Below, piece by piece: positions 45,987 to 59,647 of a stretch of 64,000 nt of DNA. Every line of letters starts with the position of its first letter. Within the stretch, counting starts at the first letter, position 1. Location of the stretch: the NCBI RefSeq assembly GCF_040939455.1, contig NC_134109.1, positions 69,356,501 to 69,420,500 on the forward strand. Direction: 5' to 3'. Made by a program: the position numbers and the translations under genes. The stretch comes from Microcebus murinus. Taxonomy: Eukaryota; Chordata; Mammalia; Primates; Cheirogaleidae. The notes under the pieces were generated by a model, which worked only from the letters and a program-made list of their open reading frames with translations, ran no database searches and had not been told where the DNA came from.

Positions 45987-46099
45987 CTTTTATATTCTAC
46001 AAATTCTCCACAGTCACCACAACTTTTTTTTAAATCACCCCAACCTTCCAAATTTTCTCAAAAAAAAAAAAAATAAGCACATTTAAAAAGATATTTGAG

Positions 46100-46453
46100 G
46101 GCCGGGTGCGGTGGCTCATGCCTATAATCCTAGCACTCTGGGAGGCTGAGGCAGGCGGATTGCTCAAGGTTAGGAGTTCGAAACCAGCCTGAACAAGAGA
46201 AAGACCCTGTCTCTACTATAAATAGAAAGAAATTAATTGGCCAACTAATATATATAATTAGCCGGGCATGGTGGCACATGCCTGTAGTCCCAGCTACTTG
46301 GGAGGCTGAGGCAGCAGGATTACTTGAGCCCAGGAGATTGAGGTTGCTGTGAGCGAGGCTGACGACATGGCACTCACTCTAGCCTGGGCAACAAAGTGAG
46401 ACTCTGTCTCAAAAAAATAAATAAATAAAATAAAATAAATAATAAAATAAAAA
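46100..46453 (+). mobile_element. Lemur-type Alu element
   Basis: A full dimer with an (AAAT)n tail; AAAAAGATATTTGAG flanks both ends. Confidence 0.9.
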
Positions 46454-46462
46454 GATATTTGA

Positions 46463-46613
46463 GCTGGGCATTGTGGCTCATGCCTATAATCCCAGCACTT
46501 TGGAAGACCAAGGTAGGAGGATTGCTTGAGCCCAGGAGCTCAAGGTTGCAGGGAGCCATGATCACACCATTGCACTCCAGCCTGGGTGACAGAGCAAGAC
46601 CCTGTCTCTTAAA
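46463..46613 (+). mobile_element. Free Alu monomer (FLAM-like)
   Basis: A single arm ending CACTCCAGCCTGGGTGACAG lacks the lemur dimer features, so it is an older 7SL-derived monomer. Confidence 0.7.
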
Positions 46614-47137
46614 AGATATACATATATATTTGAATGATGACCTGTAAATTAAGATCCTTCTCTATTGGACTATAAACTGAAAAAGGTAAGGACACCATCT
46701 TAATTATATTTGTATTTCCTTTGACTATCTCTCTGTGTTTAATAAGTGCTGACTGAACGATCTTTTTAAATATTAATATCTTGCCTGTTGGTGCATAGAG
46801 AATAACAAAGAGATAAATTTTCCTCTAAGAATGAATTTTTTTTAATTAGTATATACTGGTGTGAGATTCACTCATTTTGGGTCTGATTCTCTTTAAGCAA
46901 TAACTTATAAATAGAGGACTATGGAGTTTTGGAAAAACCAAAACTCCAATGATGTTGTGCCCCAGAAGAGGGAAAAATATGTTAATAGAAGGGAATGGTC
47001 AGTGGAGTTGAGAAATGGAGAAGTAAGCAGTAAAAATGGGTGAGGGCATCTCTGGTTCTGCCTAGAAGAAAAAAGTTTTCTCACTAAACAATATAAATAT
47101 TTGGCTTCTTGGTAGTTTCATCCTCATTTTTAACTTC

Positions 47138-47420
47138 TTTTTTTTTTTTTAAGACATTATCTTCATCTGTCACCCTGGCTAGAGGGCAGTGGTGTTATCT
47201 TAGCTCACTGCAACCTCAAACTCCTGGGCTCAAGCAATCCTGTGTCAGCCTCAGAGGAAGCTGGGACTGCAGGCGGGCAGACACCACGGCTGTTTTCCTT
47301 TTTTGTAGAGACAGTCTTGCTCTTGTTCAGAGCTGGTCTCAAACTCCTGACCTCAAGTGATCCTCCCGCTTCGGCCTCCCAGAGTGCTAGGATTACAGGT
47401 GTGAGCTACCACACCTAGCC
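47138..47420 (-). mobile_element. Diverged Alu element
   Basis: A poly(T) head, TCTGTCACCCTGGCTAG, to ACCACACCTAGCC; a small internal deletion in the middle. Confidence 0.82.
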
Positions 47421-47851
47421 AACTCCTGCTGTGAATTTTTACAGGCTACAATAATTCTCTATGATCTAGAACTATACTGTTTAATATGATAGGCACTAGT
47501 CACACGTGGCTATTGAACACTTGAAACATGAGTAGTCCATTTTGAGATGTGCTGAAAGTATATAATACACACCAAATTTTGAAGATTTAGTATAAAAAAA
47601 GAATTTGACATAACTCATTAATAATTGTTTAATATTAATAACGTGTTGAAATCATAATTTTTAATATACTGGGCTAAATAAAATATAAAAACTAGTTTTA
47701 TCTCTTTCTTTTTGTCTTTTTAATGAAGTTACTAGAAAAGGTAAAACTACGTATGTGGCTTATGTTATATTCCTATTGGACAGTGCCAATAAAGAACCCT
47801 GGAGCCTTTCTCATTTAATCACGGGTATTTTAGAGCAGACCGCAATTATCT

Positions 47852-48152
47852 TTTTTTTTTTTTTTTTTTTAGTCAGAGTCTTGCATCTTAGCTCACAGCA
47901 ACCTCAAACTCCTGGGCTCAAGCAATCCTCCTGCCTCAGCCTCCCAAGTAGCTGAGACTATAGGCATGCGCCACCATGCCTGGCTAATTTTTTCCACATA
48001 TTTTTAGTTGGCCTATTAATTTATTTCTATTTTTAGTAGAGATGGAGTCTCGCTCTTGCTCAGGCTGGTTGGAACTCCTGACCTTGAGTGATCCTCCTGC
48101 CTCAGTCTCCCAGAGTGCTAGGATTACAGGCGTGAGCCATGGCACCCTGCCC
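47852..48152 (-). mobile_element. Alu element with 5' deletion
   Basis: A poly(T) head then TTAGTCAGAGTCTTGCATCTTAGCTC, so part of the right-arm end is missing. CGCAATTATCTTTT flanks both sides. Confidence 0.85.
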
Positions 48153-50464
48153 GCAATTATCTTTTAATGTGGTCTGGCCCTGTCTACCTTACCTTAACTC
48201 CCTAGGTCTGCCCTTGCACAGAAGTGGGATGGCCATTTAAATGTGAAGGAGCTCTGTTGGGCTGCTTAATTTCCATTCTACTTTGGTTAACTTTTTAAAA
48301 ACTTTGTAACTGAAAAACTTATTTTAATATATTGAAGTATGTGCTCATTATCCAAAAAATCAGAAAATATTGACAGAAAAAAAAAAAAACAAGATAAAAT
48401 CACCCATAAAATTTACCACCCAGATATAATCAATAATGATATTTTGGCATATACCCTTCCTGAATTTTCAATATATAGAAGCATCTTTCCATGTCAATAA
48501 ATATATTTTTCTAATTTAATTTTTCATGCCTTCCCTGACTACTCAACTTAAAGTTGAAATCTATGTACATATATGTGTATGTATACACATATCCCCCTTC
48601 AATGAATTACTTTCTTCTATAGTATTCTAACACATTATGAAATGTATTTATTTTTTGTTTGTTTCCTTTACTAATGTAAACAACATGTGGACAGGGGTTT
48701 GTGTCTGTTCACTTTACCTCAGTGCCTAGAAGTGTGCCAAGCACACAGATGATGCTTGAGTATTTCCTGCATGAATGAATGATTGAATAGACAACTACAT
48801 AGCATTCTATTATGTTATGTTTCTTGGTTGAGTTTTAAAATAATTTATTTCTCTATCTTTCCTACATCCACATTTAAGGCAGCTTTTAAAGTTTTCAAAG
48901 GATCTGCTATTAAGTAAAAACACAGAATATATATAATCCATCCATTTGTGAGAAATTATAACTAATTGTTGCCCAACTTTATCAGAAGTGTCATTTGAAG
49001 AAATAACATTCATGGGGAACTGCGTGAAGGAAACATAACCCATGTGTCCCTTTAGATAGTCTAAAGTTGTTATCTAATTAAACTAAACCATCACCAGAGC
49101 AGCATATTTGGCCTAAATTGTGATGGGCCTGATAGAATAAGCTTAGGACCTTCTGAATCCCCATTCGGTGTTTTTAGCAGAAACAGTGTTACAAAACTCA
49201 ACATCATATTTGCTATTAGGTGTCACAGAGAGTAGTGTCCACTATATCACTCAGTGTCTTCTCAGAAAAGTCACACACACAAAAATTTTTTTGCCCCTCT
49301 TAAGTGACTAAGAGAAATGTGAATTTCACTGTGTTTTTCATTTTGCTTTAGCTGCCAAGAAACACAGAGCTGAATTCATAGCCTAGCTTTAGTATTTGGG
49401 AACACTACTTATAGAATGCTTTTCTGTGCAATAATTTTCCTTTTGCTGTCATCTTATTGTAATATTTCAATTTTCCCTTTACCGCTATACTTTAAAAATC
49501 TACATTTTCCTATTGTTTTGTCTTTTGTATTATAGAAAGATGTTGCAAATGTTTTTTGGAACTAGGCAAATCAATCATGAAATCAATCGCATTGCAGTGG
49601 AGATAAATGCACTAACTATCATACCTGATCATATTAACTATTAAGAACATCTAATTCCATTTCCCCTAGTGCTAAATTCATCAAACCACTCTCTGATTTT
49701 AATATGGCTTCCCCCACAGATTTTTCTGTAGGGAGAGAATAGAGAGGCAACACTGGATTCTTCTAAACAATTACATTTCTCACAATTTAACACATAAACC
49801 CAAATACCCAATTTATTGCACTGGATTATAGAAAGACTAGGAATTCCCACTTGAAATTTAAAATTAGGATCACTATTCCTGTCAGATATGATTTTGGTGT
49901 GGTCCTGGACTAGAGGTACAAATGAGGGGCTGAATATTCCTGGAGATTCCATCCAATTTAGCAGTTTGCATTTAAATGGCTGAAACCAAATGTCTCGGGA
50001 CCCAGAAAGGAAGCAGGGGCTCCATTTTTGCCAGACCTATTTTAAGTCTGAAGTAGGTAGCAGGGCATCACGGGGAAATGCTCATTACCACACACTTCTG
50101 ATTGGAAGTTGAACCACAACTGGGAACTTGATTACTATCACACATAAATTTTTGGTAGGTTTTCTTTTTTTGGTTTTGTTTCTTGTTTGTGGCAGTCTTA
50201 AATATCATGTGCCATATATACACACCCTCTTGAGGCTTGGGTTGGGATAGATGGAGTTCTTGGCTTGGGCATTTGGCCAGGGTGGGAGTAGGGCAAGGAG
50301 GATGGGGGGATAACTCCGATATATTTTTTTAATTATCCCAGCACTTTCCCAAATCCCTGTTAATCTAATTCTTGCCCTTAACAAGATCATGAAGAGATGA
50401 TTAGATCAAGGAATGTCCTGACCCCAGGCTATACAGTGTAGAAGTCACAAACCCTGTTCAGTCC
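48153..50464. other. AT-rich intergenic sequence between BCL2L2 and PABPN1, no gene seen
   Basis: There is no coding or RNA-gene signal. Old repeat remnants are likely (for example about 48690-48790). This stretch would be intronic in a BCL2L2-PABPN1 readthrough transcript. Confidence 0.45.
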
Positions 50465-53217
50465 TTCTCATTAAACTCTGGGCTTTATTTATTTTTTTAA
50501 TACGACAATTACATATTACACAAAAATAAAAGTCAAATGAACTTGGTATTTATAAATTATTAAATAAAAATACAGGAATATATATTTATATTTATAGAGC
50601 TTCTTCTTTTCTTCTAAACTAACCAAATCTGTTCTGTTGTTTTATGATTTAAAAAAGTAAAATAGTGTATGTATGCCCTAGAATAAGTGGGGAGTGGGAG
50701 AGGAGGATTAATAATCTTAGGACCGAGTTGCCCTATTTCCGCTCCTTCCTTGGCCTAAGCAAAGTCCCTATTTGTCCCTTTGGGCTCTGGAGAGCAAGAA
50801 ACACCCTCTCCACCTATTTTATCTTTGAAAAATGACAATTATATTTATTTCCCTTATTTTTTTAAAAAAGGAAATGGATTTAAAAATTGGGAGCCATACT
50901 CAGCCGTCTTGGCCAAGAGCTAATCCCAAGCAACTATATGGCTCTAGAAGAGAGTCCCTAGTTTTCCCTGACAGAAGGGTCTCTGGGGTTTCCATTGCCC
51001 CTCCAACTAAGAAGGGCAGGACAGGTCAAAACTACCCCCTGTGGTCCCATCCAAGCTATACTTCTGGGAATCCAGACCAAGCCCTTTACCTTTTCAGAAA
51101 ATAGCCTCTCCTTCTACCCAGGTGTGAGGGCCTCAAAGCAGAACATTTTGGTAATCTGGCCATGGTCCCTGCTGCCCCTGTTTGCTAAAGGCCTGCAGGA
51201 ATGCTAACTGGGATGGCGTCCTGTGGTAGAGGGTAGGGTGAAGAGTCTGCCCCAAACCTGAGGGAGCACAGGCTCCAATTTGGAGCTAATGATCTAGTCA
51301 GTGGTTTTCCAACTTTTTTTTTTTTTAGCAACAAATCCCTTAATGCAAATAAAATCTTACCCTGAACCCCGATATGTAAGACAGCTACAAGGGGAGCTGT
51401 TCTGTTTGAGGGCAAGTTGCCCAGCCTGCTCAGCCCCCCTACCCCCTTCATCTCCCCAAGGACTCCTGAGGCAACTCCTAGGAAACTTCGGGGCTCTGCC
51501 AAGCAGTTTGAAAACCACTGGCCTAGTTTGTCCTGAGCAAAGTCAGAGACCCCCCACCCCACTGCTTGCCACAGACCAGCTCTGAGTTTCTGGTATCAGC
51601 ATACTCACAACAGACCAAGTAGCACATGCAGTCAACCACCTCCCCTATAAATACCACTAGAAAGTGCAGTCCTCTCTCAAAAGCAAAAGTCTGGACTAAA
51701 CCCCTGAGGCCAATTTGGTCCCACATTCTATCAAGCACAACTATGTTGCCACATTCTGGGACCAAGTGAAAATCTCCAAGAAGAGTCAACCATGGTCTAG
51801 CTAAGCTGATCAGTGCTCAGGATCATGGTCAGGGTTCTAGAGCACTGTTTCTGAAAGTCAGCATTGGAGAGCAGCAATTTTAGCACCTTGGAAAGTGCAG
51901 CAGTGAGGTCTGGCTCAGGGCATGCAACTGGAGTGAATCATTTCTTCCTCAAAAGAAAAAGCTATAATCCGAATCTGTTCTAGAGGACTGTGAGTTCTAA
52001 AGTTATCCTCAGACTCTGAGGTACAGACAAGTAACACTCATGCAAACAGCGTGGTTTCAAAGAAAATGTAAATGCTTCTCGGTCATGGTAGGTACTCTAG
52101 AACCCATACTCCTGGCCCCTGATAAAGCAGCACCAAAGCCCACCACACAGAATAGGCCAGTCATGGAGTACCCATCACCCTCACACCCATGGGGTTCAGA
52201 GCTGGAATGGTCCTCTCAAGGCAGAAACAGTCTCACTGAGACACAGTGCAGGACCCAGAGTGTATTCTAGATTGGCATTTACATCCACCCTCTCAAAAGA
52301 AAAATTAGGGCCCCAATTTAGAGTTTCAGTTTGGATACAGAGGTCCCAGAGATAGGGTACACTTCAGGCACCACTGTGCCCCAGTGGGAGGGGAGGGTGG
52401 CAGGCAAGTCCAGCTACCTAAGCCTCCACCCACCAAGTCTCCACAGCCCTGTCCTTCTGTCAGAGCCCAGGAGGCAGCAGCAAGTGTGAGATGCACAAGG
52501 AAGGGGGATGATGAAGGAACGAGGCCAGCTGCAGAACCGTTCTTGTCTCCAAAGTCCTGCTAACGACTTTCTGGCATCAGGGCAAGGGGAGGGGAAATGT
52601 GGAGGTGGGGAGAAGGTTAGGAGGAGGGACAGAGAACTGCCCCTTGTTCTTGCCATGACAAGAGGAATGTTTTCTCCTTGAGGAATCCCACCACCACCAG
52701 ATTAGATTAGACAAGCAGCCCAGCATGCACACGAGCACGCGTGCACATGCACACGTGTGTCCAAGCAGCCCACTGTCACAGCCACCTCTTCCTATCACCT
52801 GAGAACCTTGAGTTTCCATTCCAAAGGGATGTGCCTTCTGCGTTCCCCAAATCCCAGTCATCCAATGGAGACGCAACCCTCATGAAAGTCCACTTTCCTC
52901 AGGGCTGCAAACCAGGCTCCAGGTAGTTTCACGTGCCCACACCTATAGGCATGATCCCTCCCTCCTCCCCCCAACCCTGGAATGACTCCATCTCCTGCTC
53001 CCTTGACCTTCCCAAAACATTCCCCAATGTCTCCAGCTCACTCTTCCAATTGCCTGCCTGGCATACTCAGCTCCCTCACACACTACCTTTCCCCTGCCCA
53101 TCCCTGCTCCATGCCCGCCCATCCATTCACTCCACTTCTTCCAAGGGCATTTCTCTGTTCTGTTCCTGCTCTCCTGGCCCCCAGCCATACCTAGCCCCAC
53201 CTGGCCCTGGGACTTTC
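50465..53217 (-). other. BCL2L2: BCL2L2 long 3' UTR
   Basis: About 2.75 kb without a gene or Alu follows the BCL2L2 stop on the minus strand. It ends at overlapping AATAAATAAA signals (minus-strand AATAAA at 50489-50484). The low repeat density compared with the flanks supports a transcribed, conserved 3' UTR. A CA/CG-rich purine-pyrimidine stretch (about 52725-52760) lies inside it. Confidence 0.75.
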
Positions 53218-54440
53218 TCACTTGCTAGCGAAAAAGGCCCCTACAGTTACCAGGGCCCCCAGTGCCACGGCCCCCGTCAGCACTGTCCTCACTGATGCCC
53301 AGTTCCCCTCCCGCAGACGCCGCGCCTCCTCCAGGGCCCCGTCCCCGTATAGAGCTGTGAACTCCGCCTGTGGGAGAGAAGGGAAGTAGGAGAGAAAGGA
53401 GAAAGGGATATCAGGAGAGGAAAGAGTGGAGAGAAGAGGAGAGGAAGAGTTCCAGTTCCATCCACTGCAAGTACTACCCCATACCCAGCTCCTCTCCAGC
53501 CACAGCTCTGCTGGCTGCAAGCCCCTCTGATCCCCAGGAGTGCACCCCCACCCCTCGCCCCAAGCGCTGGGCTCATTTGCCCTCTCTGCCTCAAGTGAAC
53601 CCCATCCTTTCCTTGCTAAAAAATTCTGCTCAGAACTGGCATCCTTTGCCAAGGCTTTCCTGATCATCACCCATTCCTGATCCTCCCCACCTCCCATGCC
53701 ATGTACTCAGGTGTACAAAGTTCCTGACACCATTTCCCTGCAGGCACTCCTCCGGGACTGTGTATCTGTCCTCTGCTTGGGACCATGAGCCCATCCAGTG
53801 ATCACTGCATGGCAGCCCTGGAGTGCAGAGTCCAGCGTGATGCCTACAGTGAAGCATCTCTCAGTCTGATTCCACCCAAACAGGGAGACTCAGCCCCCAT
53901 GCCTCATTCCCAGCACCACTGCCCCAGCCTCCAATCACAGCCCGCACCTTCCCCCTGGAGACAGCTTTGCGGAGGGATGTGCAGAGCAGCAATTGAGAAG
54001 CTTCTTACCCAGCCCCCACTGCTGTGGATCCAGTCGGCCAGCCGTGTCTCCAGGTAGGCCACCATCCACTCCTGCACTTGTCCCACCAGTGGCTCCATCT
54101 CCTTGTTGACACTCTCAGCACACAGTGCAGCCCCAAAGACGAAGAAGGCCACAAGGCGGCCCCAGTTGGGGCCCCCTTGGAAAAGTTCATCGGAGACTTG
54201 GGTGAAGCGCTGCTGGGCTGAGCCTGGGGTCACATGCAGCTGAGCTGCCAGATCAGAGAAGGTACGCCGGAAGCGGGTCTCGAACTCATCTCCAGCTGCC
54301 CGCATGGCTTGGTGCAGCGGGTCAGCTGCTGGGCCCTCCCCTGGGCCAGCTCCACAGACATAACCTTTCTGCCTCAGCTTATAGCCTACAAAGTCTGCCA
54401 CCAGAGCCCGTGTGTCTGGGGCTGAGGCTGGGGTCGCCAT
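53218..54440 (-). CDS. BCL2L2: BCL2L2 (BCL-W), anti-apoptotic BCL2-family protein, 2 coding exons
   Basis: Coding exons are 54440-54009 (144 codons, ending TGG then GTAAGA) and 53367-53218 (49 codons plus TGA), giving 193 aa, the usual BCL-W length. An acceptor (TTACAG) lies at 54449, eight bases before the ATG, so the 5' UTR continues in an upstream exon. Motifs in order: BH4 (about 11-29, LVADFVGYKLRQKGY), BH3-like (about 42-57, AMRAAGDEF), BH1 (about 85-104, GGPNWGRLVAFF), BH2 (about 134-151, ADWIHSSGGW) and a C-terminal hydrophobic anchor (about 172-191) ending ASK. Known role: a mitochondrial-membrane-associated survival factor that sequesters BH3-only proteins and BAX/BAK. The sequence appears intact. 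Confidence 0.98.
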
Positions 54441-55316
54441 CCGGGCGGCTGTAAGAGGCAAGGATGAAAGACTGGCATAAATGCATGAATAGTATATGGA
54501 CAGAGACACAGGAAGGGGCATTTCCGGTTTGTCTAACCTGGTGAGACAGGGAGAGGGGAGGAAATGCTCTGAGACCACTGGGAAGGAAAGAGCAAGAACA
54601 AGGGAATTAAGTCATGGTGTGCCGCCAGCACATGAGGGGCTGGACGTTAAATTTGTAATATGCCAAATCAAATGTAAAGCAAGTAGATTTTATGTTTAAA
54701 ATACTTTAGGTTCTTTTTATAATAAGACAACACCAGCTCTACAACACTCCTACGCATCCCATCCGACCACAGTCCACACCTTCTTGGCTAGAGGAAGGGG
54801 CTTAGGACCTCCCTAGAAGCAAAATGTGAAGATGTTGGCAGAGGCATAAGATGGGGAGGTGACAGGGACTGAGGAGGAAGGTGGGAGAAGCAAAGGGTTG
54901 CCTGGGACAGAGAAAGGAAGGGGTCACTCACCCAGCCTGGATGGCAGCTCTTAGGACCCAGCACTGGTGGCAAGGAGCCCCCAGCTGGGGCCTTTCATCC
55001 TCCCGGCCAGCCTGGAGCCCTGGGAAGGGGAGGAGGAGATCAGAACTAGCCGGGAGGCCAAGGGATCAGGGTCTGCCCTAAGAAGGGCTGGGGTTGCAGC
55101 TCCTGGGCCTGGGTCCCTGCCCCCAACGCTCTACCAGCTGTGTGGCCGAATCCATGTTTAATGACTGTCCTCCCGGGAAACCCAGGGCCAAGGGCTTCCT
55201 GCCACACCATCTCTACTCCCAGCTCCCCCCAGTGCAGCCCAAAGGCCCAGCTCCTCCCTTACCCCCAACCTCAGCCTGTCCCCAACCCCGCCCGCCTGCC
55301 AGGTTAGGGATCTCAC

Positions 55317-55500
55317 GGGTCAGGCCGCTGCCGGGATCCGGGCCGTTTCCTGGTGCAGGAGCTGGGAGGGAGGGAGAGAGGGAGGAAGGGAGGGAAGGAA
55401 GGAGGGAGGAGAAGGGGGGGCAGGGGGAGGGCCCGGCGCCGGGTGATGATGGGGCCCAGAGATGCGTCCAGAGAGAGGGGCGGGGCTGGGACGCAAGGCC
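55317..55500 (-). promoter_or_regulatory. BCL2L2: BCL2L2 CpG-rich promoter and probable non-coding first exon
   Basis: A GC/CpG-rich segment contains a minus-strand donor, CTGACCC then GTGAGA, with the exon boundary at 55317. This suits a non-coding first exon spliced to the acceptor at 54449. Another possible non-coding exon has a donor (GGCTGG then GTGAGT) at 54932. The start site is not resolved. A purine run at 55365-55426 overlaps this exon. Confidence 0.5.
55365..55426 (+). repeat. Purine-only GGGA/GGAA tract
   Basis: About 60 bases of G and A (GGGAGGGAGGGAGAGAGGG and similar) on the plus strand; pyrimidine-only in the BCL2L2 sense strand, over its probable first exon. Confidence 0.85.
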
Positions 55501-55729
55501 TGGGAAGGGCCACAACTCAGGAAGAGAGAGGGCTGCCGAAGGCAAAGCAGGGCTGGACTGAGAAGGCACCGTGGCTCCTGAGCCTTGAGGCTGCCTGGAG
55601 AAGAGCACTGGGCCTCAGGACATCTAGGAGCAAATTCGGCATTTCTGGAAGGTTTCTGATGTTCCATGCACTTGTTGAACTTTTCCAGCTCTGGCTAGTG
55701 TGCCTGGAAAAGAGGAGTAGCTTCCATGA

Positions 55730-56327
<598 letters not shown>

Positions 56328-56908
56328 CCAGATTGATTTTATTTTAATTTTTTTACCCAACATATGGATTCATTCTCTTTATGAAAAAAAAAATCAAACA
56401 ATATAGAGGTTCATGGCCTTCAAGTCAGTGACAAGTAAAAAAAAAAAAGAGGTACACAGTAATAAAATACAAGTTTTCAAATATACACACACACACAATT
56501 CTGCCTCCATCCCTGTAGCTTGCCAATGTTAAGGTTGATGTTTATCTTTCCAGATAACATTCATATCTCTATTATTCACAAATGACAGTGTATTCATACA
56601 GGGCAGTTCATAGTCTGACCACAGCAGATGCACGCACAGGCATATCTGACTGGGCACGCCCCTGGGCTCTTGGAGCTGGCACTTCCTTCAGCTCTATTGG
56701 AAAGAGCCCTAAAGACCAGAAAAAGGCAACCGAATCCTCCTCCTTTCCTGCTGATTCCCTTTGCTTCTACCTCCAATCCAAGCCTTGGCATTCTCATTTG
56801 CCCTTATGGTCACTAGAGAAGCAAGGTTTCCCCTGCAACAATAATAGTAACAGCTAACACGTTTTGAGGACTTACTAGGTGCCAAGTGCTTTCATTAAGA
56901 GTATATCA

Positions 56909-57235
56909 GGCCGGGCGCAGTGGCTCACGCCTGTAATCCTAGCACTCTGGGAGGCCGAGGCGGGTGGATTGCTCGAGGTCAGGAGTTCAAAACCAGCCTG
57001 AGCAAGACCCTGTCTCTACTAAAAATAGACAGAAATTAATTGGACAACTAAAAATATATATACAAAAAATTAGCCGGGCATTGTGGCACATGCCTGTAGT
57101 CCCAGCTACTTGGGAGACTGAGACAGGAAGATCGCCTGAGCCCAGGAGTTTGAGGTTGCTGTGAGCTAGGCTGATGCCATGGCACTCACTCTAGCCTGGG
57201 CAACAAAGTGAGACTCTGTCTCAAAAAAAAAAAAG
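56909..57235 (+). mobile_element. Lemur-type Alu element
   Basis: GGCCGGGCGCAGTGGCTC to poly(A); AAGAGTATAT flanks both sides. The second flank (AAAAAAGAGTATATTG) is itself repeated at about 57268. Confidence 0.9.
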
Positions 57236-57539
57236 AGTATATTGGTACTTTGCCATTCTGAAAGTAAAAAAAAAAGAGTATATTGAGGTTTGGAGAGGTT
57301 AAGTAATTTGCCCAAAGCCATATACTGATAAGAAGCTGGGGCTCCCATCTCCTTCTATCTGACCTAAAAGTTTGTCTTAACTTTGACGCTCTTGCTTTAA
57401 GATCACCTCTCCCCTTCAGGTAGTCGATGTTGTTCTCACAGTCTGAATCCACACCATTTAGAAGTCCACACTCTTCTACACCAATTCATCTGGAAAAAAA
57501 AAAAAAAAAAAAAAGAAGTCCACACTCAGTTCTCTCCTC

Positions 57540-58430
57540 TAAACACAGCCTATTCCACTCCTTAATGTCTCAATTGCTGCTTCTCAATTGCTGCTCTGCA
57601 CATTCTTTCAACCATCCTCATTTCTTCTTTGCCCTTAAGCTGATCAGTCCAGTTGCCACCAGCAAGCCTGCCACCTTCTTTAGAGAATAAAGTTCTCTAA
57701 AGACTTTTATTTGCAATCCTGGTTTCTTCTGAGACATTTACTTGAAATAAAAAACATACTTCCAGTAAATGTCTTAGAAGACCTACATATATTAATATTT
57801 CTGTCTCCCCATTTATTTATAAGCTCCTTAAGAGCAGGAACTGAGTTGTACTCACTTTTGTGTCCTCATAGCCTAAAAGGCCCTCAGCAAATGTTGACTG
57901 AATCAGTCAATCAATGCCTCTGGCCAGTTATTGAGCAGTTCCAGCTAGATGTTTAAAGATTACTGCAGTAGCTATTTAAAAAATAAAAACTGATTTGGAA
58001 TAAACGTTCAGTGTCAGTCTGAGCCAGACAAACAGAGCTCCTGGACCAACACAACTGATACCTGGTTCAAAGCTATGTACCTCAAGGATCTTCTCAGACC
58101 AATACCCCACCCCAGAGCATAGGGATAGCAACTCAGCCTATGGACAAGGCAACAGAACCTTTACAAGAAAGCCTGTGGCCATATAAACTGGTCTTGAACC
58201 TCATGTGTTTTATTTCAGTGATGTATATATTTTTTTCTTCTTGGCTTTTAAAAAAGTTTCAGTAGATTTAGGGAGTACAAATGTTTCTTTGTTACATGGA
58301 TGAATTGTATAGTGGTGAAATCTGGGCTTTTAGTGTACCAGTCACCCAAATAGTATACATTGTATCGAATAGGTAATTCAGTGAGTGATTCATAATTTAC
58401 CAGAGCAAAGAAAACTGTTTTAAACTGCCT
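57540..58430. other. Intergenic between BCL2L2 and PPP1R3E, old repeat remnants
   Basis: No gene is seen. 57800-57920 resembles a reversed L2/MIR end (TTATAAGCTCCTTAAGAGCAGGAACTGAG). Confidence 0.4.
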
Positions 58431-58435
58431 GACTG

Positions 58436-58790
58436 GGCCGGGCGCGGTGGCTCACGCCTATAATCTTAGCACTCTGGGAGGCCAAGGCGGGCAGATTGTT
58501 CGAGCTCAGGAGTTTGAGACCAGCCTGAGCAAGAGTGAGACTCCGTCTATACTAAAAAAAATAGAAAAACATTAGCTGGAAAACTTAAAAACGTATAGAA
58601 AAAATTAGCCGGGCATGGTGGTGCATGTCTGTAGTTCCAGCTACTCGGGAGGCTGAGGCAGGAGGATCGTCTGAGCCCAGGAGTTCGAGGTTACTGTGAA
58701 CTAGGCTGACACCACAGCACTCTAGCTCGGGCAACAGAGTCAGACTCTGTCTCAAAAAAAATAAATTAATATAAATAAATAAATAAAAAT
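58436..58790 (+). mobile_element. Alu element
   Basis: GGGCCGGGCGCGGTGGCTC to an (AAAT)n tail; AAACTGCCTGACTG flanks both sides as target duplication. Confidence 0.9.
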
Positions 58791-59007
58791 AAACTGCCTG
58801 ACTGTAACATAAATTAATGCATGATTATTTTACACCCTAAGATAATATGACCATGGATTTTACATATATGTTTAAAATAAGAAAATAAAAATATTGCTTT
58901 AAAAATGAGTTCTGGCTAAATAGTATTGCTATGGTGAATACTAGTGTGATGCAAACAAGAATGAATTGTGCAATAATAAAATAGTGTGTGTTTTTTGTTG
59001 GGTTTTT

Positions 59008-59647
59008 TTGAGACAGAGTCTCACTCTGTTGCCCGGGCTAGAGTACCGTGGCATCAGCCTAGCTCACAGCAACCTCAAACTCCTAGGCTCAGGAGATCCT
59101 CCTGCCTCAGCCTCCCGAATAGCTGGGACTACAGGCATGCGCCACCATGCCTGGCTAATGTTTTTCTATATCTTTTTAATTGTCCAGCTAATTTCTTTCT
59201 TTCTTTTTTAATTTTTTTTTTTTGAGACAGAGTCTCGCTTTGTTGCCCAGGCTAGAGTGAGTGCCGTGTCATCAGCCTCGCTCACAAGAGCCTCCAAACT
59301 CTGGGCTTAAGCGATCCTCCTGCCTCAGCTACTTGCCACCATGCCCAGCTCATTTTTTCTATATATATTAGTTGGCCAATTAATTTCTTTCTATTTATAG
59401 TAGAGACGGGGTCTGGCTCTTGTTCAGGCTGGCCTAGAACTCCTGACCTCGAGCAATCCACCTGCCTCGGCCTCCCAGAGTGCTAGGATTACAGGCGTGA
59501 GCCACCGTGCCGGCCCTACTTTTTTTTTTAGTAGAGACAAGATCTCACTCTTCTTCAGGCTGGTCTCAAACTCCTGAGCTCAAACGATCCACCTGCCTCC
59601 GCCTCCCAGAGTGCTAGGATTACAGGCGTGAGCCACCGCACCCGGCC
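59008..59647 (-). mobile_element. Alu inserted into another Alu
   Basis: An outer minus-strand Alu (59008-about 59200 and about 59519-59647) is split by a second minus-strand copy (about 59215-59516). Confidence 0.85.

Noticed and set aside
54009..54578. N-terminal extension of the BCL2L2 frame upstream of its ATG
   Set aside because: A splice acceptor (TTACAG) lies eight bases before the known ATG, so the upstream open frame is intronic.
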